A stretch of 64,000 bases of DNA from Paractinoplanes toevensis (GTDB lineage: Bacteria > Actinomycetota > Actinomycetes > Mycobacteriales > Micromonosporaceae), in the NCBI RefSeq assembly GCF_018332695.1, contig NZ_BOQN01000092.1, positions 54,987 through 118,986 on the forward strand, given 5' to 3'. Each line of letters starts with the position of its first letter. The first letter of the stretch is position 1. Both the position numbers and the translations under genes were made by a program. Shown piece by piece: positions 40,280-51,280 of the stretch. The notes beneath the pieces are model-generated. The model was not told the DNA's origin and ran no database searches. It saw only the letters and a program-made list of their open reading frames with translations.

Positions 40280-41397
40280 CAGATGCCTCCTACGAAGCGG
40301 CCGGGCGCGAAGCGGTGGCCCGGGTCGAACTGGTCCTTGATCCGCCGCATCAGCGAAAGGCCCGGCGTCGGCCCCCACATGTCCAGAATGTCGCGCACCT
40401 CGGGCGGGGCGGTGAGCACCACGGCGTGGCCGCCGAGGCGCACGCAGGCGGCCCGCAACCGTTCCACCTCGGTGATCCCGGCCGCGGCGGCGTACAGCAC
40501 GCCGGTGCCGGCCGACCCGCGAACGGCGTCCGGCCCGGCGGCCAGCGCGGGCACCGCGGACAGCGGAACCGACAGCTTCACGCCGATGCCGTCGGCCGTC
40601 CATGGCGCCACCCCCCACCACTTGGGCGACATATCAGAAATGTCGCCCTTGAGGAGCTTCTCGAGGAGTCCGGCCCGTTCCTGCACGCCGTCGGGCGTCC
40701 CTTCGAGAAGGACGGCCAGCTCGCCGGAGGCCGAGTCGATCTCGACGGCCGCCGGTGCGACCGCGGCCGCCCGGATTCGGGCGGCGTCCGACGGCGGGGT
40801 GACCGCGCGGACGAACAGCGCGTGCTTCGGGCGCGGATGCAGGCGGAACGCGCACTCGGTGATCAGGCCGAGGGTGCCGTAGGAGCCGGTGTAGAGCTTG
40901 CCCAGGTCGTACCCGGCGACGTTCTTCACGACCTTGCCGCCCGCCTTGGCGACCTTCCCGTCGGCCCGGACCACGGTGATGCCGATCAGCAGGTCACGGA
41001 CGCCGCCGTAGTGCAGCCGCCGCGGCCCGCTGGTCGCGGTCGCGACCGTGCCGCCGACGGTAGCGCCGTCCGGGCCGTCCAGGGCGAGGAGCTGATCGCC
41101 GAGGTCCAGCGACCGCAGCGGTGTCCCGGCCCGGACGATGGTGATCAGGTCGCCGGCCGCGTGCTCGACCACCCCGGACAGGTGGTGGGTGTCGATGATC
41201 AGGTCGAGGGCGCGGGGTGGCGGGCCCCAGTCCAGCTTGGTCCCGGCGCCGCGCACCACCACGGTCAGACCGGGTGTGGCGGCCAGCAGGGCCGAAGCCT
41301 CGGCCGTGTCGCGCGGTGCCGCGACCAGCCGGGCCGGCACGCCACCGACCACGTCGTCGTCGCCGGCCGGGCGGGTCAACTCGTCGAGGGCGGTCAT
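40279..41397 (-). CDS. glcE: Glycolate oxidase FAD-binding subunit GlcE
   Basis: A 372-residue protein with a PCMH FAD-binding domain (VVVRGAGTKLDWGPPP, GATVGGTVATATSGPRRL, VKNVAGYDLGKLYTGSYGTLGLITE) and a short C-terminal cap ending RRIKDQFDPGHRFAPGRF. It pairs with GlcD in the glycolate oxidase complex that turns glycolate into glyoxylate. Start and stop are coupled by TGATG overlaps with glcD upstream and glcF downstream. Confidence 0.92.
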   Translation of the reverse strand: MTALDELTRPAGDDDVVGGVPARLVAAPRDTAEASALLAATPGLTVVVRGAGTKLDWGPPPRALDLIIDTHHLSGVVEHAAGDLITIVRAGTPLRSLDLGDQLLALDGPDGATVGGTVATATSGPRRLHYGGVRDLLIGITVVRADGKVAKAGGKVVKNVAGYDLGKLYTGSYGTLGLITECAFRLHPRPKHALFVRAVTPPSDAARIRAAAVAPAAVEIDSASGELAVLLEGTPDGVQERAGLLEKLLKGDISDMSPKWWGVAPWTADGIGVKLSVPLSAVPALAAGPDAVRGSAGTGVLYAAAAGITEVERLRAACVRLGGHAVVLTAPPEVRDILDMWGPTPGLSLMRRIKDQFDPGHRFAPGRFVGGI

Positions 41398-42854
41398 CAG
41401 AAGACCTCCGCCCCGTCCCGGTCGGCGGTCTCGCCGGCCGTCCGCCGGCCCGGGCGCTCGCCGCACAGCCGGGGCGTCGGATAGATCTTGCCGGGGTTGG
41501 CCAGCCCGGCCGGGTCGAACGCGCACCGCAGCAGCTGCATGGTGTCGAGGTCGTCGTCACCGAACATCCGGGGCATGTACTTCGCCTTGTCCGCGCCGAC
41601 CCCGTGCTCGCCGGTGATCGATCCGCCGTACTCGATGCACAGGTCGATGATCGCCCCGGAGGTCGTCTCGGCCCGCTCGGCCTCGCCCGGCACCGCGTCG
41701 TCGAACAGCACCAGGGGATGCAGGTTGCCGTCGCCGGCGTGGAAGACGTTGGCGACCCGGACGCCGTTCTCCGCGGCCAGCGCGTCGATGCGGCGCAGCA
41801 CCTCGGGCAGGGCGGTCCGCGGGATCACCCCGTCCTGCACGATGTAGTCGGGGCTGATCCGGCCCACCGCCGCGAACGCCGACTTGCGGCCCTTCCAGAA
41901 CAGTGCCCGCTGAGCGTCGTCCGCGGCGATCTGGATCTCGAAGGCCGCGCTCTCCGAACACAGCCGGACCACCTCGTCGAACTGCGCGGCCACCTCGGCG
42001 GCCGGACCGTCCAGCTCGACGATCAGCACCGCGCCCGCCCCCGCCGGGTAGCCGCAGGCGACCGCGGCCTCGGCGGCCTCGATGGCCAGCGCGTCCATCA
42101 TCTCGATCGCGGCCGGCACCACCCCGGCCGCGATGATCGCGCTGGTGGCGGCACCGGCCTGGTCGACGCCGTGGAAGGCGGCGAGCAGGGTGCGGACCGT
42201 CTCGGGCAGCCGGGTGAGTTTCACCGTCACCTCGGTGGCGACGCCGAGCGTGCCCTCCGAGCCGACGAACGCGCCGATCAGGTCGTAGCCGGGCGGGTCG
42301 AGCGCCTTCCCGCCGAGCCGGGTCACCGAACCGTCCGGGGCGACCACCTCGAGGCCGGTCACGTGGTTGACGGTGAAGCCGTACTTCAGGCAGTGGGCAC
42401 CGCCGGAATTCTCCGCGACGTTCCCGCCGATCGAGCAGATCTGCTGGCTGGACGGGTCGGGCGCGTAGTAGTAGCCGGCCGGGGTGGTGGCCCGGGTCAG
42501 CTGCAGGTTGATCACCCCGGGCTGCACGACGGCCCGCTCGTCGGCCGGCGAGATGTCCAGGATGTCGCGCATCTGGGCGGTCACGACCAGCACCCCGTCG
42601 GCGTGCGGCAGCGCCCCGCCGGACAGGCCGGTGCCCGAGCCGCGCGCCACGAACGGCACCTCGGCCTCGGCGCACGCCCGGACCGTGGCCGCGACCTGCG
42701 CGGTGCTCCGCGCGAGAACCGCTATGGCCGGGACGACCTTGTGGTGGGCGAGACCGTCACACTCGTACGTCCGGAGCTCCTGCCGGTCAGTGATGACCCG
42801 CTCCCGGCCCAGCTCACGCCGCAACCGCTCGGCAAGCCCTTCGATCCCGGTCAT
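41397..42854 (-). CDS. glcD: Glycolate oxidase catalytic subunit GlcD
   Basis: A 485-residue FAD-linked oxidase: PCMH domain (PFVARGSGTGLSGGALPHADG, SIGGNVAENSGGAHCLKYGFT) and the C-terminal FAD-oxidase domain with FHAGDGNLHPLVLFD and GEHGVGADKAKYMPRMF, whose His and Glu/Asp residues are the usual active-site set. It catalyses the first step of glycolate (or D-lactate-like 2-hydroxyacid) oxidation. First gene of the glcDEF operon; no regulator gene is adjacent on this strand. Confidence 0.92.
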   Translation of the reverse strand: MTGIEGLAERLRRELGRERVITDRQELRTYECDGLAHHKVVPAIAVLARSTAQVAATVRACAEAEVPFVARGSGTGLSGGALPHADGVLVVTAQMRDILDISPADERAVVQPGVINLQLTRATTPAGYYYAPDPSSQQICSIGGNVAENSGGAHCLKYGFTVNHVTGLEVVAPDGSVTRLGGKALDPPGYDLIGAFVGSEGTLGVATEVTVKLTRLPETVRTLLAAFHGVDQAGAATSAIIAAGVVPAAIEMMDALAIEAAEAAVACGYPAGAGAVLIVELDGPAAEVAAQFDEVVRLCSESAAFEIQIAADDAQRALFWKGRKSAFAAVGRISPDYIVQDGVIPRTALPEVLRRIDALAAENGVRVANVFHAGDGNLHPLVLFDDAVPGEAERAETTSGAIIDLCIEYGGSITGEHGVGADKAKYMPRMFGDDDLDTMQLLRCAFDPAGLANPGKIYPTPRLCGERPGRRTAGETADRDGAEVF

Positions 42855-42971
42855 CAGGGGCCTCCGCTCCGACGTTGGTGAAATCAACCTAATCGCTGAC
42901 CGTCCGCCGGTCACCAGGTCACCGTGCGTACTTCAGTCGGCGACCCACCGATCTTCTGCAAAGATGGCCCG

Positions 42972-43655
42972 ATGTTCAGGACCGGGAGAGTCGCCGTCAC
43001 CGCCCTCTGCGCCCTTGCGGTGGCCGCCGGCTGCAGCTCCGACGACGGCGAGAAGCCGGACACGTCGAACATCTCCATCACCACCATGCGCGGTGCGCTG
43101 CTGCAGGCCGCCGACGTCGGGCCGACCTGGAAAGCACCCGAGGAGAGCGCCGACCCCAACCAGCTGGTCAGCATCTGCGGCGGCACGACCGCCGCGCCCG
43201 AGGTGCCGCCGGGCGCGCAGGTGGTCGCCTCGCCGCTGGTCGACGAGGGGGAGAAGGGCGCGCAGACCCTCGAGCAGATCGCCCTGGTCTACGGCGACAA
43301 GTCGGGCGCCGACGCGGCCATGACCGGGCTCAAGGCGATCGCCGACAACTGTCAGGGCAACCTGTCGGTGGCCGCCGTCAACAATGACGAGCGCAACGAG
43401 CCCGCCTACACCGAGACGGTGCAGCAGCAGCCGCTGAAGCAGGACAACTGGACCGGCTTCACGGTGATCCGGCACAAGAAGTACGAGGCGTCGCACCCGG
43501 GCACCGCCGACACCGCCGTCACCGTCATCCAGCGGACGAACGTGGTGCTCGTCGATGCGTACGCGATCTATCAACTGAGCAACGCCAGCACCGGATCCCA
43601 GTTCGACGCCGACTGGCAGAAGCTGGTTGGCACGGTCGTGCAGCGCGTGGGATAG
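42972..43655 (+). CDS. Lipoprotein, PknH-sensor-like
   Basis: A 227-residue lipoprotein: signal MFRTGRVAVTALCALAVAAG with Cys-21 in a lipobox (VAAGC), a short acidic linker, then a domain with two likely disulphide Cys (SICGGTT and ADNCQGN), QTLEQIALVYGDKSGADAAM and LVDAYAIYQLSNAST. Layout and Cys positions recall the extracellular PknH_C sensor fold, but the match is by eye. It is divergent from glcD and probably monocistronic. Confidence 0.7.
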   Translation: MFRTGRVAVTALCALAVAAGCSSDDGEKPDTSNISITTMRGALLQAADVGPTWKAPEESADPNQLVSICGGTTAAPEVPPGAQVVASPLVDEGEKGAQTLEQIALVYGDKSGADAAMTGLKAIADNCQGNLSVAAVNNDERNEPAYTETVQQQPLKQDNWTGFTVIRHKKYEASHPGTADTAVTVIQRTNVVLVDAYAIYQLSNASTGSQFDADWQKLVGTVVQRVG

Positions 43656-43719
43656 ACAGCCGCGTTGCCGTCGTCTAATGTTCGGCATGCGCCGTTGCGA
43701 GTTCTTCCCCCGTGGAATT

Positions 43720-43810
43720 CGCAGCGGCGTGCAAGCTTCCGGCGCCCCCTGTCCGCAAAAGCGCGGACCGGGGGCGCTTGCATATCTACTCAGGGGGCCG
43801 AGCCCCCTGA
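43720..43810. terminator. Two hairpins between the lipoprotein and P450 genes
   Basis: First, a long imperfect stem pairs GCAAGC...CGCCCC..GTCCGC with GCGGAC..GGGGCGCTTGC around 43726-43782. Second, TCAGGGGGC (43790-43798) and GCCCCCTGA (43802-43810) pair perfectly around CGA. Both can end transcription from either side. Confidence 0.6.
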
Positions 43811-43869
43811 AACCCCACGGTGCGGTGGTTGCGCCTCGCGCGTTGGTCACGCTGCTGCCGGTGGAGTTG

Positions 43870-45057
43870 CTAGAAACTGACCGGTAGGAACGTGTAACCG
43901 CGAATCGTCAGGCTGTTTCTGCGCCCGGGTGCGCCGTCAAGGCGTACGCCCGGAAAGCGGGACAAAAGCGCAGGAAAGGCCACCCGGGCCTCGAGTCTCG
44001 CGAGAGGCGCGCCTAGGCAGTAATGGATTCCTCCGCCGAAGGACAGGGGGGCGTTGTCCCTCCTGGACAGATCTAGGCGCTCCGGGTGGTCGAAACGCTT
44101 TGGGTCGCGGTTGCCTGCACCTAGGTAGGCGACGATCCGGTCGCCTGGCTCGACGGCCGCGCCGCCGATCGTTGTCTCCTCCCAGGCCACTCGGGCTACC
44201 AGTTGCACCGGCGAGTCGTAGCGCAGCAGCTCCTCGATCGCGGTGGCCGGGTCGGCGTGCAGCGCGGGGATCTGGCCGGGGTTGTCCAGTAGCGCCACCA
44301 GGCCGTTGGCCAGCAGGTTGGTGGTGGTCTCGAACCCGGCCGCGAACAGCAGTGCCGCCATCGTGAGCAGCTCGTCGTCGGTGAGGTCGGTTTCCACCAG
44401 CGCGCTGATCAGATCGTCCTGGGGAGCCTTCCGCCGGGCCGCCGCCAGGTCGGACAGGTAGGCGCGCATCGTCTCGGCCGCCGGGTCGGCCTTCGCGATC
44501 ACCTCCGGGGTGATCACGTCGAGTAGCTGCGACCAGTCCCGCACCAGAGTTTGGAACTGGCCGCGGTCCGGCTCGGGCACCCCGAGCAGCTCGCCGATCA
44601 CGTTGACCGGCAGCGGGAACGCGAACGCCGCGATGAAGTCGGCCGGCCCGCTCACCTCGGCCAGCAGGTCGTCGACCATCCGCTCGATGGCCGGCCGCAG
44701 CGCCTGCACCCGGCGCGCGGTGAAACCTGAGCTGACGAGCCGGCGCAGCCGGGTGTGTTCCGGTGGGTTGAGTGCGAGCAGGCTGGTGAACAGCTGATGC
44801 AGAGCCGGGTGCTGATCCCAGTCGGGCAGGCCGGCGAAGGCCAGCATGTGGGCCGGCATGTGCCCGAGTTTCGGGTCGCGGGTGACCGCCGCGCAGTCGG
44901 CGTGCCGGGTCACCACCAGGGCGTTGTCGTCGGCCCGCACCACCGGGGAGATCTCCCGAAGGCGCTGGTAGCGCGGGTACGGATCGTCGCGGCCAGTCAA
45001 GGTCGTCAATTCGTCGAGCAGTGCCGAAACCTCGGGTCCCTCCACAATGTCCACCAC
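43870..45057 (-). CDS. Cytochrome P450
   Basis: A 395-residue bacterial class P450: I-helix oxygen-binding pattern LLFAAGFETTTN near residue 240, K-helix ExxR in EELLRY, and heme loop FGGGIHYCLGAPLARLEARVAF with the thiolate Cys near residue 347. Proteins of this type (CYP107-like) hydroxylate macrolides, terpenes or other small molecules. No ferredoxin or reductase is encoded nearby, so electrons must come from elsewhere. The gene is divergent from the XRE-type regulator. Confidence 0.92.
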   Translation of the reverse strand: MVDIVEGPEVSALLDELTTLTGRDDPYPRYQRLREISPVVRADDNALVVTRHADCAAVTRDPKLGHMPAHMLAFAGLPDWDQHPALHQLFTSLLALNPPEHTRLRRLVSSGFTARRVQALRPAIERMVDDLLAEVSGPADFIAAFAFPLPVNVIGELLGVPEPDRGQFQTLVRDWSQLLDVITPEVIAKADPAAETMRAYLSDLAAARRKAPQDDLISALVETDLTDDELLTMAALLFAAGFETTTNLLANGLVALLDNPGQIPALHADPATAIEELLRYDSPVQLVARVAWEETTIGGAAVEPGDRIVAYLGAGNRDPKRFDHPERLDLSRRDNAPLSFGGGIHYCLGAPLARLEARVAFPALLSRFPGVRLDGAPGRRNSLTIRGYTFLPVSF

Positions 45058-45236
45058 TCGGCCGACGCTACCCGGTCGGGGGGTTGAGCGGCGGGAACGT
45101 GTGGCTTACGCTCAGCTCGGTCTCATCAACCACAGTTTATGACGCCCTACATCGGGGGATGTGCAAGGACGCGGGGTCGCGCGTTTCTGCTCATGGGCGT
45201 CAGAATGAAGCACCTTCACACGGGGAGGAGGGCGTG

Positions 45237-45638
45237 GTGGGCGCCTTCTCCATCGCCGGCAAGCTCGACGGGTTGTTCCGCCGGGTCCGCGCCGCGGGCC
45301 AGGCGGAACCGAGCTATATGGCGGTCGCCGAGGCGATCCGCCGGAAGCAGGGTGTGCAGATCTCGCACACCTACATCTGGCAGCTGCGCACCGGCCGCCG
45401 CGACAACCCGACCGTGGCGCACCTGACCGCCCTGGCCACCTATTTCGGCGTCCCGGTGTCCTATTTTCTCGACGACGAGCAGACCCGCCGGGTCGACGCT
45501 CAGCTCGAGTTGCTGCAGACCATCCGCGATGCCGGGGTCACCGAGATCGCGTTGCGCGCGGCCGACGTGTCGCCGCGCGGCCGAGAGACGATCAGCGAGC
45601 TGATCCGGAAGGTGTGGGAGTCCGAGCAGGGTCGCTGA
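45237..45638 (+). CDS. XRE/EspR-like helix-turn-helix regulator
   Basis: A 133-residue protein whose residues about 10-75 contain the XRE-type helix-turn-helix (AEPSYMAVAEAIRRKQGVQISHTYIWQLRTGRRDNPTVAHLTALATYFGVPVSYFL), in the form found in mycobacterial EspR-like proteins, followed by a helical dimerisation tail. GGGGAGGAGGG lies just before paired GTG codons at 45234 and 45237. Its final 47 bases overlap the convergent membrane-protein gene; it probably regulates that gene pair. Confidence 0.8.
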   Translation: MGAFSIAGKLDGLFRRVRAAGQAEPSYMAVAEAIRRKQGVQISHTYIWQLRTGRRDNPTVAHLTALATYFGVPVSYFLDDEQTRRVDAQLELLQTIRDAGVTEIALRAADVSPRGRETISELIRKVWESEQGR

Positions 45639-46638
45639 AGGCCCGGCTCACCCGGCTCAACCAGGCCACCTCGTCGGCCATCTCCGGCCCGACCTCGGCG
45701 AACGCTTTTTCGTGATCGTTCGGCGGGGCGCCCTCGGCGCGTCGCCGCAGCGCCTGCGAGATTGCCGCGGCCTCGCTCTGGGCGGGATCGGCGGCGGCCG
45801 GTGGCGGTTCCGGGAGGTACGGGCGCAGCGCCAGCATCCCGTCCCGGATCTCGATCACCCGCCGGTAGAGGCGCAGGTGCACGTCGTCCACGCCGGCCAG
45901 CTCGAACACCGCCCGGCGCGGCGTGAACAGAATGACCTCGGGGAACGCGTCCCGCATGGCCTTCCACAGTGGCCGCAGCACCAGTAACGACCAGTACGCG
46001 CCGATGATCGCCCGGGATCGTCGGGCGGCCGGCACGCACGCGCCCGCCACCGCGATGAGCGTGCCGCCGCCCTGCAGGTAGAGCGCCCAACCCTCGAACC
46101 GGTCGAAGTCGGTGCCCGGTGCTCCCACGATCAGTGCGGTCTTGATCGCCGCGTAGAGCGCGATCATCGCGGCACCGGTGGAGATCGCGCGCAGCCCGAG
46201 GCGGGGGAGTCCGGGCGGCGCCTGTCTCGCCACCGACCGGAACAGCACCGCGGTGATGATCAGCACCGTGCCCAGGAACCCTTCGAGCACCACCCAGTAG
46301 GCAACCGTCCTCGGCGGCAGGTCACCTTCCAGCTCGATGTCGCCGGCCAGCGCGACCAGGACGGCCAGCACCGCGACGGTCAGGGCGAGGTGCCATCTCC
46401 GCAGGCCACGACCGGAGAGCAAGGACAGGAAACAGAGCAGGAAGTACGCCGTGAGCACGCCCAGCAGGTTCGGCACCAGGAGTGGCACGTCCGGCCGCAG
46501 CAGCACGATCGTCTTGATCAGGGCGAGGGTGAAGACCGTCGCCCAGAACGCTCGCTGCCGGGCATCGCGCCACAGCGTCGGCAGCCGGGCCACCACCACG
46601 CCCCACAGCAGGACCAGCAGCGCGACCGACAGGATCAT
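45592..46638 (-). CDS. MAB_1171c-family multi-pass membrane protein
   Basis: A 348-residue protein with seven or eight hydrophobic helices in the first 240 residues (MILSVALLVLLWGVVVARL, WATVFTLALIKTIVLL, and more) and a soluble C-terminal tail of about 100 residues (LRLYRRVIEIRDGMLALRPY...KAFAEVGPEMADEVAWLSRVSRAF). The layout matches the MAB_1171c family of putative transporters, which in actinomycetes is regularly linked to HEXXH-peptidase and XRE genes. Function of the family is not known to me. Its ATG overlaps the peptidase stop (ATGA). Confidence 0.75.
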   Translation of the reverse strand: MILSVALLVLLWGVVVARLPTLWRDARQRAFWATVFTLALIKTIVLLRPDVPLLVPNLLGVLTAYFLLCFLSLLSGRGLRRWHLALTVAVLAVLVALAGDIELEGDLPPRTVAYWVVLEGFLGTVLIITAVLFRSVARQAPPGLPRLGLRAISTGAAMIALYAAIKTALIVGAPGTDFDRFEGWALYLQGGGTLIAVAGACVPAARRSRAIIGAYWSLLVLRPLWKAMRDAFPEVILFTPRRAVFELAGVDDVHLRLYRRVIEIRDGMLALRPYLPEPPPAAADPAQSEAAAISQALRRRAEGAPPNDHEKAFAEVGPEMADEVAWLSRVSRAFSDPARTPTPSGSAR

Positions 46639-47111
46639 TGCTGGTCGACGAAGCCGAAAGCGTCGGCCACCCGGCCGAGAGTGGTGCGCGGCGGCGGTGC
46701 GGAGCGGCCCCGGATCAGCGAGGCCATCATCTCGGCCTCGCGCTCCTGGGCGGTGGTGTAGCTGACCCGGCCCAGCACCCGGCGCACGGTGGCCGGGTCG
46801 AGGTCGGGGAAGAGCCGGGCGAGCGTGCCGTCGGCGCCGGCGTGCCCGCTCAGGATGTGCGCGAGCTCGTGCAGCACGATGTGCTCGGCGTGCAGCGGCG
46901 ACGTGCCCGGGTCGTAGAAGACGTGGTCGGCCGCGTCGGTGGCGATCCACATGCCGCACGGCGCTTCGGCGCTCAGCCCGGGGATCGGGCGGCGGATCAG
47001 CGGGCGGCCCCGGCGGGCGGCCACCTCGCCGCAGAATGCATCGAGGTCGAAGGGCGCAGGGACTCGGATGCCGCGCAGGCGCTGCTCGCTCCGATGCCGA
47101 AGTCCCATCAT
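46635..47111 (-). CDS. ImmA/IrrE-like HEXXH metallopeptidase
   Basis: A 158-residue soluble protein with the zinc motif HELAHILSGH (about residues 81-90) after the strand ADHVFYDPGTSPLHAEHIVL and a Glu-containing C-terminal helix (AQEREAEMMASLI) that could supply the third ligand. This is the core of ImmA/IrrE peptidases, which cleave XRE-type repressors to switch gene expression. It is translationally coupled to the downstream membrane-protein gene and lies opposite the XRE gene, which could be its substrate (inference). Confidence 0.82.
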   Translation of the reverse strand: MMGLRHRSEQRLRGIRVPAPFDLDAFCGEVAARRGRPLIRRPIPGLSAEAPCGMWIATDAADHVFYDPGTSPLHAEHIVLHELAHILSGHAGADGTLARLFPDLDPATVRRVLGRVSYTTAQEREAEMMASLIRGRSAPPPRTTLGRVADAFGFVDQQ

Positions 47112-47300
47112 CGCCGCCAGGCTACTCGCCCGTTGGTTTGCGCGGAACTGCGCGGAGAGAGCGCTTCCCGAACACGAGACGGCGTAGGCCTGTGGAAAAC
47201 CCCACCTACCGGTTAACTATTCGGTCAAGGTCTGCATAGCCTTACGAATCGCGGGGCAGAAACCAGTTCGGCCGCGGAATCAAAACCGGAGGTGGCTGGC

Positions 47301-49982
<2,682 letters not shown>

Positions 49983-49996
49983 GATTTCTTGTTCCC

Positions 49997-50031
49997 GCCC
50001 GGGGGAGTGGCTCGCTCTCCCGGGCCTTTTT
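49997..50031 (+). terminator. Rho-independent terminator after ppdK
   Basis: GCCCGGGGGAG pairs with CTCTCCCGGGC (one G-T wobble) around a 7-base loop, followed by CTTTTTG. Confidence 0.9.
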
Positions 50032-50092
50032 GTCGGTGGGTAGGTCTAGCGTCCTCCCCTGACAGGACAAGTCACAGCCAAGGGAGCCTGCG

Positions 50093-50500
50093 ATGGCGTC
50101 TCAGCTCAACCCCTACCTGACCTTCGACGGCAACGCCCGCCAAGCCATGGAGTTCTACCAGTCCGTCCTCGGCGGCGAGCTGAAGATCAACACCTTCGGC
50201 GAGTTCGGCAACCCCGACCCCGCCCTGGCCGACCTCGTGATGCACGCCAACCTGCTGTCGCCCAAGGGTTACCACCTGATGGCCTCCGACAGCGCGCCCG
50301 GCATGACCCTCAATCCCGGCAACAACGTCACGATCAGCCTCAGCGGCGACCCGGGCGAGGGCCTCGAGGAGATCTGGGACAAGCTGGCCGACGGCGGCGA
50401 GGTGCACGTGCCGTTCGAGAAACAGATGTGGGGCGACACGTTCGGCCAATGCAAAGACACGTTCGGCATCCAGTGGATGGTCGACGTCGTCGGTTCGTGA
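50093..50500 (+). CDS. VOC/PhnB-like glyoxalase-fold protein
   Basis: A 135-residue protein with the PhnB pattern NPYLTFDGNARQAMEFYQSVLGGEL at the start and DTFGQCKDTFGIQWMVD at the end. The fold resembles glyoxalase and bleomycin-resistance proteins; PhnB-type members lack an assigned reaction. AGGGAG precedes the ATG. It appears to be a single gene between the ppdK terminator and a convergent SnoaL-like gene. Confidence 0.88.
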   Translation: MASQLNPYLTFDGNARQAMEFYQSVLGGELKINTFGEFGNPDPALADLVMHANLLSPKGYHLMASDSAPGMTLNPGNNVTISLSGDPGEGLEEIWDKLADGGEVHVPFEKQMWGDTFGQCKDTFGIQWMVDVVGS

Positions 50501-50505
50501 CCCCG

Positions 50506-50895
50506 TCAGTCTCCGCCCGGCGCCGGCGTGTTCTGGTCGTGCAGCAGCAGCCACCCGGCGTCGAGGCGGGCGAACGTGAGGCCCAGCAGGTAACGCATGG
50601 TGTAAGGCGCGCCGGTCTGATCAAGGTCGTGGTAATCCACGGCGAACAGCACCGCCCCGGTCCCACCGGTGGTGGCGCGATGCAGCGGCGTCAGCCGCCA
50701 GCTCCAGTCCGGATCGGCGAACCACTCCCGGTGAAACTCACCGACCGCCGCCTTGCCGACCACGATGCGCCCACCGAGCAGCACCAGTGACACGTCGTCG
50801 TGCACGGTAGCGAGATAGCCGTCCAGGTCACGCCCGCCGACGGCGGCCAGATGCCGCTCCACCGCCGCGTCGAATTCTCTGTTGTCCCCCGTCAT
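50506..50895 (-). CDS. SnoaL/NTF2-like protein
   Basis: A 129-residue single-domain protein of the SnoaL/NTF2 fold: FDAAVERHLAAVGGRDLDGYLATVHDDVSLVLLGGRIVVGKAAVGEFHREWF then alternating strands to LDAGWLLLHDQNTPAPGGD. Such proteins are isomerases, hydrolases or binding proteins for small hydrophobic ligands. ATG at 50895 gives the family start; it is convergent with the VOC gene, with five bases between the stops. Confidence 0.8.
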   Translation of the reverse strand: MTGDNREFDAAVERHLAAVGGRDLDGYLATVHDDVSLVLLGGRIVVGKAAVGEFHREWFADPDWSWRLTPLHRATTGGTGAVLFAVDYHDLDQTGAPYTMRYLLGLTFARLDAGWLLLHDQNTPAPGGD

Positions 50896-51202
50896 GATCG
50901 CGGAGCTTGTCACCTCGAAGCCCCGGCCGCACCCCAATTTCCCGAGCCGTCCGGCCCGGCACCGGTGCTCCTAGCGTAAGGAGGCGTGATCGACGCCGAC
51001 CTTGCTTCCTCGCCATCGACCGAGCCCCGGTCCCCGAGCAGTCGGCCGTCGTGCCGAGACACGACCGACCACTGACGACCGACGGTTGCGCGCGGCTGCC
51101 GGCCGAGCGGCTCGCCACGGGGCCCCGGCTGCTGCTGTGCACCCCGCCCGGCTGCGGCCCACCGATCTGCACCGACGACGAGAGGTCCGACATCCACCGC
51201 CA
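50896..51202. other. Stretch without an intact gene, left flank of the insertion element
   Basis: No intact gene is evident. One plus-strand frame from about 51051 (GTG) to the insertion point has G/C-rich third positions and encodes ARLPAERLATGPRLLLCTPP-like residues with several Cys; it may be the 5' part of a gene interrupted by the IS element (see the finding). The rest looks like the promoter region of the SnoaL-like gene. Confidence 0.4.
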
Positions 51203-51210
51203 CCTCCACT

Positions 51211-51241
51211 GGGACTGTGCCAGGAGCGGTGTTTCCGGCCC
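51211..51241 (+). repeat. Left terminal inverted repeat of the IS256-family element
   Basis: It begins GGGACTGTGCCAGGAGCG and matches the reverse complement of the right end at about 24 of the first 30 positions, by my count. Confidence 0.85.
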
Positions 51242-51280
51242 GACACGCCGGGCTGAGGTCCGGCGGGATGGGCACCGTGA

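Noticed and set aside
38921..42854. lutABC lactate-utilisation operon together with the LUD gene at 19.2 kb
   Set aside because: The CCG-domain protein belongs with the two FAD subunits in a standard glcDEF order, 19 kb from the LUD fusion, and no lutB is present.
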